Assembly (NCBI GenBank): GCA_036346205.1 | Contig: JARFJB010002198.1 | Location: 558,501-622,500 of the forward strand | Direction of reading: 5' to 3' | Length of the DNA stretch: 64,000 nt | Source: Vesta saturnalis | Taxonomy: Eukaryota > Arthropoda > Insecta > Coleoptera > Lampyridae | Part shown: one piece after another, positions 1-12,600 of the stretch | Layout: every line of letters begins with the position of its first letter | Position numbering within the stretch: the stretch's first letter is position 1 | The notes under the pieces: generated by a model | Database searches by the model: none | The model's input: the letters and a program-made list of their open reading frames with translations, nothing else | What the model was told of the DNA's origin: nothing | Made by a program: the position numbers and the translations under genes

Positions 1-2600
1 TTTTGTTTTTTCTGTTAATTTACAATCTACTCTAATATAGTGTAAGAGTATGGGAGTCCTCAACCAGCGATGATAATCAGGGGTTTTAATGGGATGATTG
101 GTGTAGCATTCTTCATTGTTTAAGATCAATTGGCCAGTGTTTATTCAGCCTTCGAGTTGGTAATGGGTCAAAGGGTTGTAGGATTAAGTTGTTTCTATGA
201 TCTGGTAGCTGACGCTGACTCCCTTATTACATCCACCACGAAAGGGATGTTAACGTCATTGTGTAGAGTGCGATTGCTGACGTTCCAAAGTGCATTTACG
301 AGGGCTCTTAGAATTTTTGACTGGGCATGTTAAATGATGTCTATTCTACTTTTTTTGGCCCATCCCCAAAGCTCGATTTCATACATCCAGATGGGCATTA
401 AGGTTGTTTTATGTAATAGCACTTTATTTTCAGTTAAAAGTCTAGTTTTTGGTCTAAGGAGCCAATATATTTATTTGTATTGGAAGTCTAGCTGTGTCCT
501 TTTTGATTTGAGGTAAGGATATCAGGTTAGCTGCCTGTCGAGGTGGAATCCTAAATACTTGGTTTCCGTCCTGACCGCCAGTTGAATGCCTTTGAGTGTG
601 ACGGGAGAACATGTGGTTCTTCATGTCGTGATTCGCCAGTGATCAGCCCATTCGCTTATGATGTTCAAGTGTGTTTGAAACTGTCGCGAAGCTTCTATTT
701 CGTCGTTATCTTTGAAGAATGTAGCAGCGTCGTCAGCGAATGTAGCGATTGTAGTATTTCTCGTTTCAGAAATGTCGGAGGTCTAAAGAAGGTGCAGGGA
801 AGGACCCAAGACACTGCCTTGTACACACCTGCTTTTGTTTGATGATATTTTACACTGAAATAGCGATCGCTGAGAAATTACTTTATTAATAGATAATACG
901 TGTTCGGTATTCGTAGTTTTAACTTATACGATAAGCCGATTTGCCACACCTTGTCAAAGGACTGTTTTTTTCTTCAGGGCTATTCGCTATTGAATTGACA
1001 ATTCGATGGGCTTGTTGTACTGTTGAATGGAGCTCTCTAAACCCGAACTGGTGGTGTTGAACTAGGGCAGGCATGTTCAGATCTGTATTTTTCGCAAACA
1101 ATTTTCCTAGGAGAGGTAACAAGCTAATGGGTAGATAGGATCTGGGTAAATGTGCCGGTTTGCTTGGTTTAAGTACCATATGGACCTGAGCGTGTTTCCA
1201 TTGTGTAGGAAAATATGACAGACTGAGTATTTGGTTATACAGTGTGGTTAAGAAGACAATTGCTTTTATCAGGAGATGCTTTAGTATTTGTGCAATTATT
1301 AAATTATGTCCTGGCGTTTTGCGGCTTTTTAGTGCTTTAATACCATTACTTACTACGGTGGGACTAAAAGGTCTAATCGGTGGTGACAGTTGAGACGGAG
1401 TGTCTAAAAAGTTAACAATTTAGTCAGTGTTTGTCATAGGATCGGCTTATAAAGGCGTAAAGACATCTGCTAAGTAGTGCGAGGATTCGTTAGCCTTTGC
1501 TTTGTCTGATCGTGCCCATGTGCCATCTGTTGTTTGTATCGGTGGGACATTGAGTTGTGGACGTTTAAGTTTTTTTGTAGCTCACCAAATTGGCTGGTCT
1601 TCTTTACTTAGTTTTGTAACATATTCTTGAAAACAGGTATTTTGGTGTTTTTTAAGTGTTTTTTCAAGTCTTCTGGTTAATCTGTTGTATGTGCGTTTCT
1701 CTTATGGATGGCGCGATCGATTCCACTTACCTCTGGCCTGTCTTTTCTCAGCAATGAGTTCTCTGATTTGAAGTGGTACATTATTACTTTTACTATGTAT
1801 TGCATTTATAGAGAACCATGATGCTTTTGTATAAGTTCAGTGTGGTACTGAACCGTTTTATCTAGTTCACCGGTTTCCTTGATGCGGTGTTTTAAGTTGA
1901 TATTTTCTTGTATAAAACTTTGTAATTGTTTCCAATCTGTCGATTAAGTGGCCAGCATGAGATTTAATGGTTTCGATAATAGAGTTATCTTTAACAAGAA
2001 AATAATATGCAGAGATGCCTGCAACTACGAAGAAATCTATCATGGGGGGGGGGGTATCAGTGGGCCAATAGGTAGTTTGTCCAGTTGAAAGGTGTATATA
2101 TCTGTTGCCATTTATTGTTCGGAGAAGGTTAAGGCCTTTAACAGTGGTCAATCGATACCCCCAGTGAGTATGCTTAGCGTTCCAGTCGCCGCCAGTAATA
2201 AACCTGTGACCCAGGGTCTGAAAGAAAGCTTTATATTGTTTAGTTGTTATTGTATGTCGAGGGGGGAATAGATGTCTGATATTTTAAATGATCCAGGTGG
2301 AGCAGTGATTTTCACATTTGTAGCCTAAAGATGTGCTGTTTGGTACTTTGGTAGCTCAAAGTTGATATTGCTGTTGTGAATAATAATTGCAGAGCAGCCA
2401 TGCGCAGTTCCATCAGGATGGCATGTGTTATATACAGTGTAGTTAGGAATGCAAATGCTAGTTCTGTCTGTGCTATTAAAGAAATAAGCATTTTTGGAGC
2501 TGAAGGAATGTTATTGGTTCTTGTTTATGGTTAACTAGACCGTTTGTGTTCCATATAGCATTTCTTGTATACTTAGCCCTTGTTAATGTTTCTTGACGAT
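1..2600 (-). pseudogene. Jockey ORF2 (APE endonuclease + reverse transcriptase), broken
   Basis: The endonuclease part lies at about 1980-2560 antisense: NTCHPDGTAHGCSAIIIHN, then GGDWNAKHTHWGYR (the catalytic GDxNAKH motif) and TPPPMIDFFVVAGIS. Reverse-transcriptase motifs follow at 919-1179, including YLPISLLPLLGKLF and HQFGFRELHSTVQQAHRIVN. Coding similarity continues in shifting frames toward position 1, with PDYHRWLRTP near 60-100. The catalytic YADD/FADD box could not be read cleanly, as the segment around 600-900 is too shifted. Jockey elements cut target DNA with the endonuclease and prime reverse transcription there; this copy cannot do so. The ORF2 start overlaps the end of ORF1, as usual in the clade. 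Confidence 0.88.
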
Positions 2601-3730
2601 GCTTGTTAGCAGATTTAGTATCATGTTGTCCTGTTGCATCATCTGGGCAAACATAGCTTTGAATTCTGATATGAAAGTGGTTAACTGTTGGCTTATCATG
2701 GTGTATCGATCATTTTCAGTGTTGATTCTGTTTTTCATAGAGTGTGGAGTATTGGTGTGTAGAAAATCAGTGGGTTTAGGAGAGGCGGTGAGAATTTGTG
2801 GACGCATGTTATTAGTATTACGTTGGAATGTATTGCTTGATTTACTTCTTAGGTACCAGTAGATCTTGATAAATCTTGCAACCCTTGTAGTTGGCCGGGT
2901 GGCCACTGCCACAAAGGACACATTTTTCTGGCACTCGTTTTGACTTAGTACATATTATAAGTGTCATGTGGCCTTCCGCTTTTCACGCAGTTAAATGGTC
3001 TTGTACAGTATGTCTTAGAGTGCTCATAATTCTGACATCTGGTACGCTGTATTATTCCATTCTTCTTTTTCGGTGGCTCCACAGTTATTTTTGTTTCACA
3101 AATGACTTTAAGTTCAAATATTTTGTGGTTAATCTCACAGGGTTCGAAGTCTACGAAGAACAGCGAGAGAGGTTCTTTACTTATTTTATGTCTTATGTTT
3201 AATATGTTACGCACGTCGTGGCCAGCTGTCTTGAGTTCCGTTTTTATATCTTCATCTGGAATTGAATGATGCAGGTTACTTATGACGATTCTGTAAGCTC
3301 TCTTTTGTTTTAGCTGGTATGTGTGATAGATTACATTTTCGTCTTTTCGGTGTGTAATTAATTTTCTGTGTCCACAGTGTTAGAATTAATTGTAACTGTA
3401 TTAATCGCTAGGGCCTTGCTATAAAATGTTTCGTCGTCGACGACCTTCGCAAGATTGTCTGCCATGCCTTTAAAATTAGTTACTCCATAAATGAACATTG
3501 GCGGCGGTTTTTCCTCCCGAGCTTGCTCATTAGTTGGGTTAGTTATGTCATTTTCGTCATTGTTGGATAAAGCTGCAAATCTGTTCTGTGTACTTGCGTA
3601 TATCTGATTTAAAGTTTCAGTGGACCGAGTTTTTCGTTTCTTAGCTACTTGCCATTCGCGTATATTATTCTGATTTCATATTCATTATCACTTGGAGTAT
3701 GTTGAATTGATTGTATTACAGTGTGGTTGC
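2586..3730 (-). pseudogene. Jockey ORF1 (gag-like zinc-knuckle protein), broken
   Basis: In jockey LINEs this protein binds the element RNA. Read antisense, conserved blocks appear in order: NRFAALSNNDEN and PPPMFIYGVTNF near 3490-3580, a run containing YQLKQKRAYRIVISNLHHS near 3250-3320, then FFVDFEPCEINHKIFEL near 3110-3160. The zinc-knuckle region follows, with TRCQNYEHSKTYC (about 3010-3050) and CVLCGSGHPANYKGC (about 2880-2930). The C-terminus has the Met/Gln-rich tail FAQMMQQDNMILNLLTSIVK ending at 2586. The reading frame changes between the knuckles and after the second block, and the second knuckle carries substitutions. It is a dead copy; family recognition is strong. Confidence 0.88.
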
Positions 3731-6700
3731 ATATATAGGGGTTTGGTTAAATATAGGTATGAATTCTGGAGAATTTGGACACGTAGTTGTTGATTGTAAA
3801 TTATTTAAGTTGGAAATGAATGGAACTTGTTGATATTGATAAGAAGGCTGTTAAATAGTGTAGCTTGGTGCCTGATTAGCAGGGATTTCGAATGCTACAT
3901 TCGATGTTGATTGCGTGAAATTCATTTCCCAACGCTGTATAAGATAAAAATTTTTGATAACTCTTCGGTAAATTCCCGGATCAGTTGGGTCGAGAAGGGA
4001 CCCACAGTTGTAGTTGTAGTTATCGCACAAGATAGAGGCGCACTTGAACTTTTATTACAGAACGGTGACAAGGACGTCTTTATTCTTTGAAAACCAAATG
4101 TGAACTCGAATAGTTTACAGAACAATTTATATTAATTCACAGGTAACAAATAGAAGTTTTTGGTGCGTACCGTTACTATATGTCACTAAGTCATGCAGAA
4201 GCAAAACAAATACCTTTTATAGTTATATTGAGCATCCGTAAGCAGCTGAAGGAAAATCTCCAACTTCTGTTAACAATTCGTCGACGTAGAATCTAGAAGT
4301 GAGTAGTACCCATTGTGATTAGAGTTGTCGAAGTTGACTATTTATTGCTCCAGGGCTCCGTAAATCAACGTCTTAATTAGGAGACTAGCGGTGGTTATGG
4401 AATTTTTAAATATATAAGTAATAACCTAAAGGATGTGTTAACATTATGGAGAATTACTATCCGAAGTGACGAAAGATCATATAGATGTTAAGGAAACTTA
4501 TATCCGTAGTAAAACGAAAGATTAAGTTCAACCGATATAATATTAAGTAAATGTTGAATTACAGAAAAATTTCTAATACGTTCTTTCCTTAAACGCTAAC
4601 TTAATTAAATGGCGTCACCCAAAAAAAAAGTATCACACGACCATTTTATAGTTTCCTTTTCGACCAACTCCAGAATTTATATTTATCAAAAAATACTTTT
4701 GAAATTTTTTAAAATGGATGGTTTGCCCCATTAATCCACTGTGCATGTTATTAACGCCCTTTTAAGTATGTACCTGCAGTTAGTTGATATTTTACCTTTT
4801 ACTGCGGTATATCTAGGGTTGTTAAACTCCGAATAAGTACTTCTTAAACCTCAATGATAATACGTGAGTATTTACCGCCTTATAAATTGTATTATGTTTG
4901 TGAGATGTACACCTCAATTCTTAATAGTTATGTAGTTAATTACAAAATACAAAAAAAAAAGGTTTTAATAGTGTTTTTATTTTCATTTAAATGGTTTATA
5001 CAAATAACATTTGTAACTAACAAGTTTACACCGCATCTACTAATTAAAGCAATAAATACAAAATTTTAAAGTATAAAACAAATTACCGAACACATCTATT
5101 TATTTGTTGGTTTAAAAAACTTGCGGCATCTATTTCCCTATGAAAACATTTTAAATGAAAATTCATAATTAAAATGTTAATTTTCGTGTAAGATTTTTTT
5201 TATTTTTGAGTTCCAAATTTTTAAATTAAAAATTAACCTTAAAGTTTATTTGAATATTAAGATAGGGATCCAAAGTAACAAGCTCTTTGTGTAGTGGAAG
5301 ACTATCTACATAAACATGTTATGTTTTTATTGGAAACCTTTATTTTTCATCTTCAGATTTACATCATGTAGAATACATAAATGCAGATACAGGATATCAG
5401 AAAGTCGAGCACATAGAATATTCTACGTAAGTTTGCTACATCTGGAAATGTAGTTTTTCCTTCTATCGATCTCATATTCATTCAAATGTCTTTTGAAAAT
5501 TGCACATTTCCTAGGATTAAATAATATTTCATCAGGATGCAGTAAAACATAATCCCAGTTGATCAACGACTTGCATGGAATAAGGTCGTTATGGAGTATA
5601 ATCCTTGCATATTGAACATCCCTTCCGCATATTTAACTTTAGTGATATAGTTTTTATGACGATAACTTTATAAAGGCGTCACTTAAAATTATACAACTGC
5701 TTAGTATATTCAAATATTTTTTTAGTTTTAGCAGCTTAAATCAAACATATTTCCATCATTAACATTTCTGGATGTTTAAATCAGAAAAGACTTGAAGAGT
5801 AAGTAAGTATTTGAAATGAATTCATAAGTACGGTTGAAATTATTAAAAAGTTTTAAATACATGAAACTTTACAATTCGTTAAAAACTTTCCATGAATGTC
5901 GAATTTATTTTTAGCATTTTTTTATCAGTATGATTTAGCACAACATTTCATTAATAGTGGTTTAATTGCCACGCTATAATGAAAATATTTAAATCTATCA
6001 TGCTGTCTGTTTAGTAGTGATGAGGCGTAACTACCAAAATTAACGTCAAAAAAATTCAGTTTTAATAAATTTGGGCATCGTTATCTGCATAACAAATTTA
6101 ATTTTAATATCCATCAAAATTCAAGCCTGATAAAAGGTTTAATCATATTCTTCATGAATACGAATTGTACGTGCTCAGAATTTGGATTAAAGTAGGCATA
6201 GTAAATGATGCAGATTTGTCTACGTACATTTTTATACAGATTTCTTTCAGGGAAACTTAACTAATTTATTATGTAGTATAAAAGAAGAATTGACATAGTT
6301 CCTGATGTATCTGTACAAATTGCAAATGAGGAAATTAATTTCAAAGTTTTTGCATTGAGTAGTATTATTGAATAAAAATTTGCATAAAAAATGTATTGAA
6401 TAGCTTTAAGCTTTATAGCTACTGAAAAGAAAACTTTCAATCTTTAGGGAAATTACGCAAACATCTTGTCTCATTGTGTACTTTTCTAGGGTAAAATACT
6501 TTAGAAAGCCACATTTTTAATGAAATATTGTTAATGACGTGCTCTTAATATTACTTCCTCTTGACAATCCTTTGTAGCTGGTAATTTTTATTATAGCTAA
6601 TTCACTTCGCAAAATTTGATTTACACTGAAAATTATCTATGAGTAAACGGATATGGTAAAGTTTTGTTGTAACGTTACATGTAGGGAATGGAAATTTCAT

Positions 6701-7085
6701 TTAAATGATTTTAAGCGTTAAAAATGCTGTGTAAATTTAAAAGGTATTTGTTTGAAAAACATACTTAATTTCTTTCAATGTAAGCAGAGAGCTACATTTA
6801 GTTTCGGCAGCGGTTTTATGTCTTATACCTTTAGAATAATATAAAATTCAGTGTAAATTAAATTATGAACCGTTTTGTGCACAATCTAGAACTGAAAAGA
6901 TTACAGAATTTTTTCATTAATCTTTTACAAAGACACGATTTTTTAACACAGCACTGTGTTATTGTTACGATGATATTTGTGTCTATCGTAGTCATATCTA
7001 TTCTCAAATAGTAGCTTCTGCGATGTTAATGTATTATAACATAATTAAAATAATACATAATAAATTGTGAATGAATGATGTTCAG
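3731..7085. other. AT-rich non-coding stretch, nothing recognised
   Basis: About 3.3 kb of AT-rich DNA without a convincing coding region. The open frames at 3922-4125 (minus) and 4854-5069 (plus) have low-complexity, AT-driven composition and no recognisable domain. I see no tRNA, terminal repeat or tandem array here. Confidence 0.6.
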
Positions 7086-7160
7086 TCTGTAGGTGGCGTA
7101 GTATGTATCACACGTATCTAGAAAACAAGAGACCATGCGTTCGAATCCCATTCAAAGGAA
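7086..7160 (+). repeat. tRNA-like sequence, probable SINE head
   Basis: A box-A-like GGTGGCGTAGTATG near 7092-7105 is followed about 45 bases later by a good box-B-like GCGTTCGAATCCCA near 7137-7150. These are the spacing and motifs of an internal RNA polymerase III promoter. The sequence does not fold into a full cloverleaf with a paired acceptor stem, so a functional tRNA is unlikely. A tRNA-derived SINE head or tRNA pseudogene fits best. The SINE body and tail downstream (to about 7330) are not delimited. Confidence 0.5.
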
Positions 7161-7556
7161 ATCTTATGTTTGCATTAAGTATTCCATTTTAAAATATGAA
7201 AACGCACAAGCAAACCTGATAGAAGTAGGTGCGGTTATTGAATGTTATTTTACATTAGTCACTAAAATAAAATAGCATTCATACTTCAGTCCTTTAATAC
7301 ATGAGGAAGATAACTGTAAGTGTTATCGAAAGGTTTAGATTGTATAACTTAAATATGCAAATACACTATTAAAACAACCCAAAAAAGATAAGTATTTTAA
7401 TAAGAGTTCAATAGTAGTTCAAATACATGTACAGTAGAAGCTCGATTATCTGAAATAATGTGGACCGAGCTTATTTCGGATAACCAAATTTTTCGGATAA
7501 TAGGGAGGACATAAAAATAACACAAAAGCTGCTTTTTTAATAAAGACAAGACTTTA

Positions 7557-7559
<3 letters not shown>

Positions 7560-7593
<34 letters not shown>
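7560..7593. repeat. (TA)n microsatellite
   Basis: Uninterrupted alternating T and A inside the left part of the Tigger element, downstream of the transposase stop. Confidence 0.95.
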
Positions 7594-7597
<4 letters not shown>

Positions 7598-7661
7598 TAC
7601 ATATATGTATCTACATTCATATACATATGTTGGTATGTATTTAGTACTCTAAACAAGAACA

Positions 7662-9263
7662 TTACATAATATATGTATCAAAAAAAGAACGAATGTCCAA
7701 TTGCTTTTGTTTAGATTGCAAGTGGTTCTTATAAGCAATGTCCTTCCATCGTTTACTCAATAATACGTCAGTAGAAGTCGCAGTTGGTTGCTGTTCCACA
7801 TATAGCAAAGCCTTTTCCAGTGCTTCTACGGCTGCTGAATCAGATATTTTAGGAATTGATTCCTCGTCATCATCGTCGTAGGATTCCTTGTTGTCGTTTT
7901 GCTGCACTTTAGATTCGCCACTTGCAAGAATTATGAGTTCGCTGTCTGTCAACTCATCTTCTCCGTCGTCACTTATTACCCACGCATTAACATATTCTGG
8001 AGTATCTTCTTCACATCCCTCCAACTGTTTAACGAGATCGTGTAAGTCGTTGTTTTCGACTTCACCGTATTCCATACGTGTTTCCTAATTTCCTTCAATT
8101 AACTTGGACCAAGATTTTTGTATCGTAGAAATTTTAACCTTATTCCAAGAATCTGCTATCCAGTAAGCTACGGCCTTTAAATTAATTTTCTTCAAACAGT
8201 TTACAAGATCAGCATCCTCGCTGGAGGTTTGCTCTAATATTGATTCTAGTAAACATCGCCGGTAATTACGTTTTAAATTTTCCAAAACTCCTTGGTCCAT
8301 TGGTTGGACAAAAGAAGTAAACATAACTTTTATGTCCCCACTTGTAAGTTCGTTTTCATTTGAATGCGAAGGAGCATTGTCTATTAACAAAAGGGCCTTC
8401 CTTGGATGTCCGCATTTTTTTATAAATTTTTCCACTTTTGGCACAAATTCTTCAAAAAACCAATTCTTAAACAACAATCTGTCCATTCAAGCATTTTTTT
8501 GGTTTTTGTAATAAATTGGCAACACATAAGGAAGAACGTGTTTGAAAGCTCTTGGTTTTGCCGATTTTCCTACGCACATTAGTGGAAGCTTGTGCCTCCC
8601 AGAATAATTACTCCAGGCTAGAATTGTTAGGCGCTCCTTACTTCTCATGTATCCGGGTGCAGAACGTTCATTTCTAGATGCCAAAGTTTTTGAAGGTAAC
8701 ATTTTATAATTAAGACCGGTCTCATCGCAATTATAAATTTGGTCTGGCGTTAACCCCTGCTCTTCTATTAATTTCTTAAATTGCGCTTTGAAGTCTGCAA
8801 CTACAGATGTATCGGCCGATAATTTTTCGCCGCATATTTTTAGTTGACGAATTCCATATCTTTTTTTCCATCTACCCAGCCATCCATCACTGGCTCTAAA
8901 ATTATCGGGTGCTTCAATTACCGGGAGTTCTTGGCTAAAGTCAACCGCTTTTTGTTACAAAATAGGCCCAGATACTGGTACACCGCGCTCACGCTGTTGT
9001 GTAAACCACAAGTACAAACTGTTATCTATTTTCTCAAATTTCCCCTTTTTCATACTTTTTCATACCGGTCCACCACGGGGCTGGTTAAAACACTACACCA
9101 CTACTACACTATTTTTGTACGGTTCTTTTTTCATTCACAAAACAGTACTTACGCCGACACCGTACTCATCTGCCACGTTTTTTAATATCTCGCCACTATG
9201 AAGACGATTAATAGCCGTAAGTTTGTCTTGAAGCGAAATTACAACTCTTTTGCGTTTAGGCAT
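7662..9263 (-). pseudogene. Tigger/pogo DDE transposase, nearly full length with in-frame stops
   Basis: The predicted start is the ATG at 9261-9263 (minus), beginning MPKRKRVVISLQDKLTAINR, a psq/CENP-B-type helix-turn-helix. A second DNA-binding part containing LYLWFTQQRERGVPVSGPIL lies near 8950-9030. The DDE domain has all three acidic positions: NCDETGLNYK (about 8720), LLIDNAPSHSNENE (about 8370) and VQPMDQGVLENLKRNYRR (about 8280). Stops interrupt it in the HTH region, at 8487-8489 (TGA where the family usually has Trp) and at 8085-8087. Residues normally found just before TSxxQPMDQ are missing, shortening the D-to-D spacing to 27. The acidic C-terminal tail remains open to 7662. Confidence 0.92.
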
Positions 9264-9290
9264 GTTCGTGCTTTTAAAGTTTCCAAACAA

Positions 9291-9476
9291 CTAAAGTGAA
9301 ATGTAAAACTTTCCTTGTTGGCTTCAAGATTAGTCACACAATAACTTACTATAAATAGCTCAGGCGCAGATGACTCAACTAAGTGAAACTAAAGTGAAAT
9401 GTAAAACTTTCCTTATTGTCTACAAGATTAGTCACACAATAACTTACTATAAATAGCTCAGGTACAGATGACTAAG
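9291..9476. repeat. 98-bp tandem duplication in the Tigger 5' region
   Basis: Two adjacent copies share CTAAAGTGAAATGTAAAAC and AGATTAGTCACACAATAAC. They start at 9291 and 9389 (period 98) and differ at only a few bases. They lie just upstream of the transposase ATG at 9263 (minus), where the element's promoter would be, so the duplication may have altered transcription. That effect is inference. Confidence 0.9.
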
Positions 9477-9642
9477 TGGGCCCTTCTGAGAAACATCGGA
9501 AACTGCAGACGCCGAATTTCGGATAATGGAGCGAACAGTTTATTACCGTTTCGGTTAATACGGCGGATTTAAAAATTGATTTTATTTCGGATAATGCAGC
9601 GTTTCGGTTAAGTGAAATTCGGATAAACGGACTTCTACTGTA

Positions 9643-12600
9643 TACATAACTGTTATAGCAGACATTGAGTTTTCATATTTTAAAAATTTGCTTGACAATA
9701 ATTTAGTTGATTGTTATTTTTTTCTGACGATAGTTGTAATTGTTATCGAAACGTATATAATTTGTATTGAAACATACGGTTAAAAAACTTAAAGGTTAAG
9801 CAGCTATAACTATGAGTTTACATCGTGAAAGTCTACATTTAATACGGTGCACTTGATCACTCCTTAACATCATCTTTGAAGGCGGCCGTTAATATTTTAA
9901 ATCAATATTTAACTTTTGTAAATTGCAACCAAATTTTCTGTTTGAGACGGACCCTTGCCCCACATTTTGTTACGTGTGTTGAATTTGGCTTAGATTTTTT
10001 TTAATATTAATATATTTAGATTTCGTAAATAGAATTTTGAATAAATGTTCGCTTTCCGCGAATATTATTTTAGTTTGCTATCGTTAAGTGAAATGGATGT
10101 GTTGTAATATCCTGGTTGGGTTTTACTTTATTTAATTCCACGCGGTGGTGGATTTTGTGGTTAAGCTTTAACTAGTTTCTGTGAAGCTAGGGATGGGTTT
10201 TCAATTCATATAATTTTTAAAAACTTTATACAAAAAACATTTGTACATATATTCTCCAAAATAAGGTATCATTATTGAGGTTTACAAAATATGTTAGAAT
10301 AATAACAAGTATATAAACAAAAATGATGGCTTCTTCAGATATGCGCGCCTGTGGGTTAGACCGCTCTCCGCGCAACCTATATGGTCTGGTTGCTGGCCGT
10401 TAGATTGGGCTCGTTTAGGGAAATGTTTTTCTCGTGTTGCTATAAACAAAAGTAGTGCTGGAATTTTCAACTGTACATAAACAAGAAAACCGCGGTGCAG
10501 TGTTTGTTACTCAAATTTAATAAATGTGGTTCTTCTGGCTTCGACAGGATTAGTTGTATACTTATATAGGCGGGGTAAGTATTATTTTGATGTTATGGTA
10601 CTTAATTTGAGAAAGTGTGGATTAAGGTTAGCTCTTTTGATGCAGAGGTTCCCTCGTTGCCTGGTAAATAATCAATTACATTTTATTATCGTGTAATAAT
10701 TCGGACAGTGTAGTTATAACGCAATTAATACGAGGTGGAATCTTTGTTGTAATAAAATGGGTCAGTATCGGTAGACCACGAATTGCCTTGCCTTTGTGCA
10801 ATGCAAATAATACTTAAATTGCTGGGATAATTCTATATACACACGAAAATGGGTTAAATAGAAACTAGATTAATTGACTATAATTAAAAATACAGATACA
10901 GGGTCGGAAACAATCGTTTGAATACGAAATATTTGGTATTCGATTGATTCTCAATTTGAATGCGTTTTACTGAACACGTAACATGTGAAATGCAGATGTG
11001 GTTTAGTTGATACAAGTCAATAAACTATAAATTTAATTGATTACTTACAGAAACAGGAAGATTTGTTATTGCGTTGAATTTACTACTTGTTTAAATTATT
11101 GGAAATTGTATTCGTTTACTGTGAAGCCAACCTATTTAAATTCAATTTAGTTGTATAATGCGGCATTTTTTCGGAATTCTGGTATAATTATACAGGGGGT
11201 TTCATGTGGGACAGGGTATACATTTTAATTCCCTTATAGCCAAGATGGAGACCTCAGAGCTACATAAGGTCATTACTATTTTATTCTAGATATTTAGAGC
11301 CAATTCGGTCAGCTAAATACGTAGAATTTGGTGGTACTGGTTTTCAATTTGGGGTTCCAAAGGTATTAGCTACGTTTGATCCCCTCAGGCGATGGCTTTA
11401 AGCCCGTTTTCTAGGAAGGAAGATCAAAAACGAATCCACGCTACCGCCAAAGTGATTCAGCCAATAGACCAAACTCGGTATCTGTTGGTAGTCCCTCTTT
11501 TGCGTCAGCTTAATTGACAGGTATTGCAACTGTTTATCTTTAACTTTAACTTTAACTAAAAGTTGTGCTTCGGAATATTGAAATACTTTATAAAAATAAA
11601 TACAAATTGCAATGAAACTGCTTTAAGAGCGCGGGTCGGAATTATGTTTCTCAACCACAGAAAAATTTTAGTAGAAATGTAGGAATGCTGGTATAGTAAT
11701 AAATTACTACAGAAAAGCGGAGTTGCAGAGAAATATTCTGCTGGAATATTCTGCAGAAGAAGTGTTCTGCAGAGAAGTAGAAGTCTACAGAGTAGTGTAC
11801 TGCAGAGAAGTGTCGAATTATATTGAAACTTTCGCTTTTATACTTCCCACATTGAAGGAGGGAACTGGTGTTTGCGCGAAATTGTCGCTTGTTACCGCAC
11901 CTAGATACCGAAACTGAATAAATTCTTAAAGAAATTATTATCTCCATAAATTTAAAATAATACAAATTTATTTCGCTTACTACTTTTCTGGCTCATTACT
12001 ATGTTTTGAGAATCAAATTTTAATATTGTAGTGAAGAGATCGAAGAAGCGTAACATTACAAATTTTTATTAGGGAACTGGTTTGTAAGAGTTGCCGTTAC
12101 CGAAGCTTATTGTGCTGAATGTTTTGAATCTCGTAAAGCGAATAAGGGGTTCTGCGTGCTTCGTAGTCCACTATTTTGTCTATGGATAAAGTTCTTATGA
12201 GGAAATTATAGAATTATTTGGATAATGTGGGTTGTGCATGTTTGTTATTTCCATTATAGTTATCGGTTTTTAGTTGATTTAGTTGTGTATAACTTAAAGT
12301 GTATTTGTTTCTCGTGAGGGTGTGTGCGTTCGTGCATACGGACGTGTGTGTTATGAACTTTCAGGCGCCATATCTCAAAAACTTGAAAAGCGATTATATT
12401 AAAATTTGGCTTAAATATCAGTGTATAGATTCTTGTGATGGTTGAGTTGCGGGGTAAGGTGAGAGAGGTAAATGTGATTTTTCTTTTAGTCGCAACATTG
12501 AAAAACTTACAGCGCTTATATTCAAACTGATATAAGTGTGATTAGGGCCTAAATGTTCATATACCAGTAAAACTTGGCAGGGATTACGGAGTAGTAAGCA

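Larger units (their letters stand above)
1..3730 (-). mobile_element. Decayed jockey-clade non-LTR retrotransposon, 3' end beyond window start
   Basis: Antisense remnants of both jockey ORFs occur in the right order: a nucleic-acid-binding ORF1 (about 2586-3730) followed downstream by an endonuclease/reverse-transcriptase ORF2 (below 2600). Several stops and frameshifts break both, so this copy cannot be autonomous. The element runs off the left edge of the window, so its 3' end and tail are not visible. The 5' limit is uncertain, because ORF1-like residues fade out around 3720-3730 without a clear 5' UTR. Clade assignment rests on recognising the ORF1 and ORF2 motifs, not on a tree. Confidence 0.9.
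7432..9640 (-). mobile_element. Tigger/pogo-type DNA transposon, 2.2 kb, TA target duplication
   Basis: The element starts CAGTAGAAGCTCGATTATC at 7432. It ends with the reverse complement of CAGTAGAAGTCCGTTTATC at 9640, and TA flanks both ends (7430-7431 and 9641-9642). Subterminal copies of TTCGGATAA recur inside both ends. The antisense transposase is of the jerky/Tigger type. Other internal features are an (AT)n tract at 7560-7593 and a 98-bp tandem duplication upstream of the transposase start. Tigger elements move by cut-and-paste into TA dinucleotides. The transposase has several stops, so this copy is non-autonomous, but structurally it is nearly complete. Confidence 0.93.

Noticed and set aside
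4854..5069. 71-codon frame rich in Ile, Tyr and Lys
   Set aside because: Typical AT-rich chance frame.
5300..5370. CATCTTCAGA-containing phrase resembling a Penelope 3' UTR on the minus strand
   Set aside because: Too short, and no GIY-YIG coding sequence nearby.
11180..11225. TACAGGGGGTTTCATG resembling a mariner-type terminus
   Set aside because: No inverted partner with TA found in the following kilobases; left as an isolated word.
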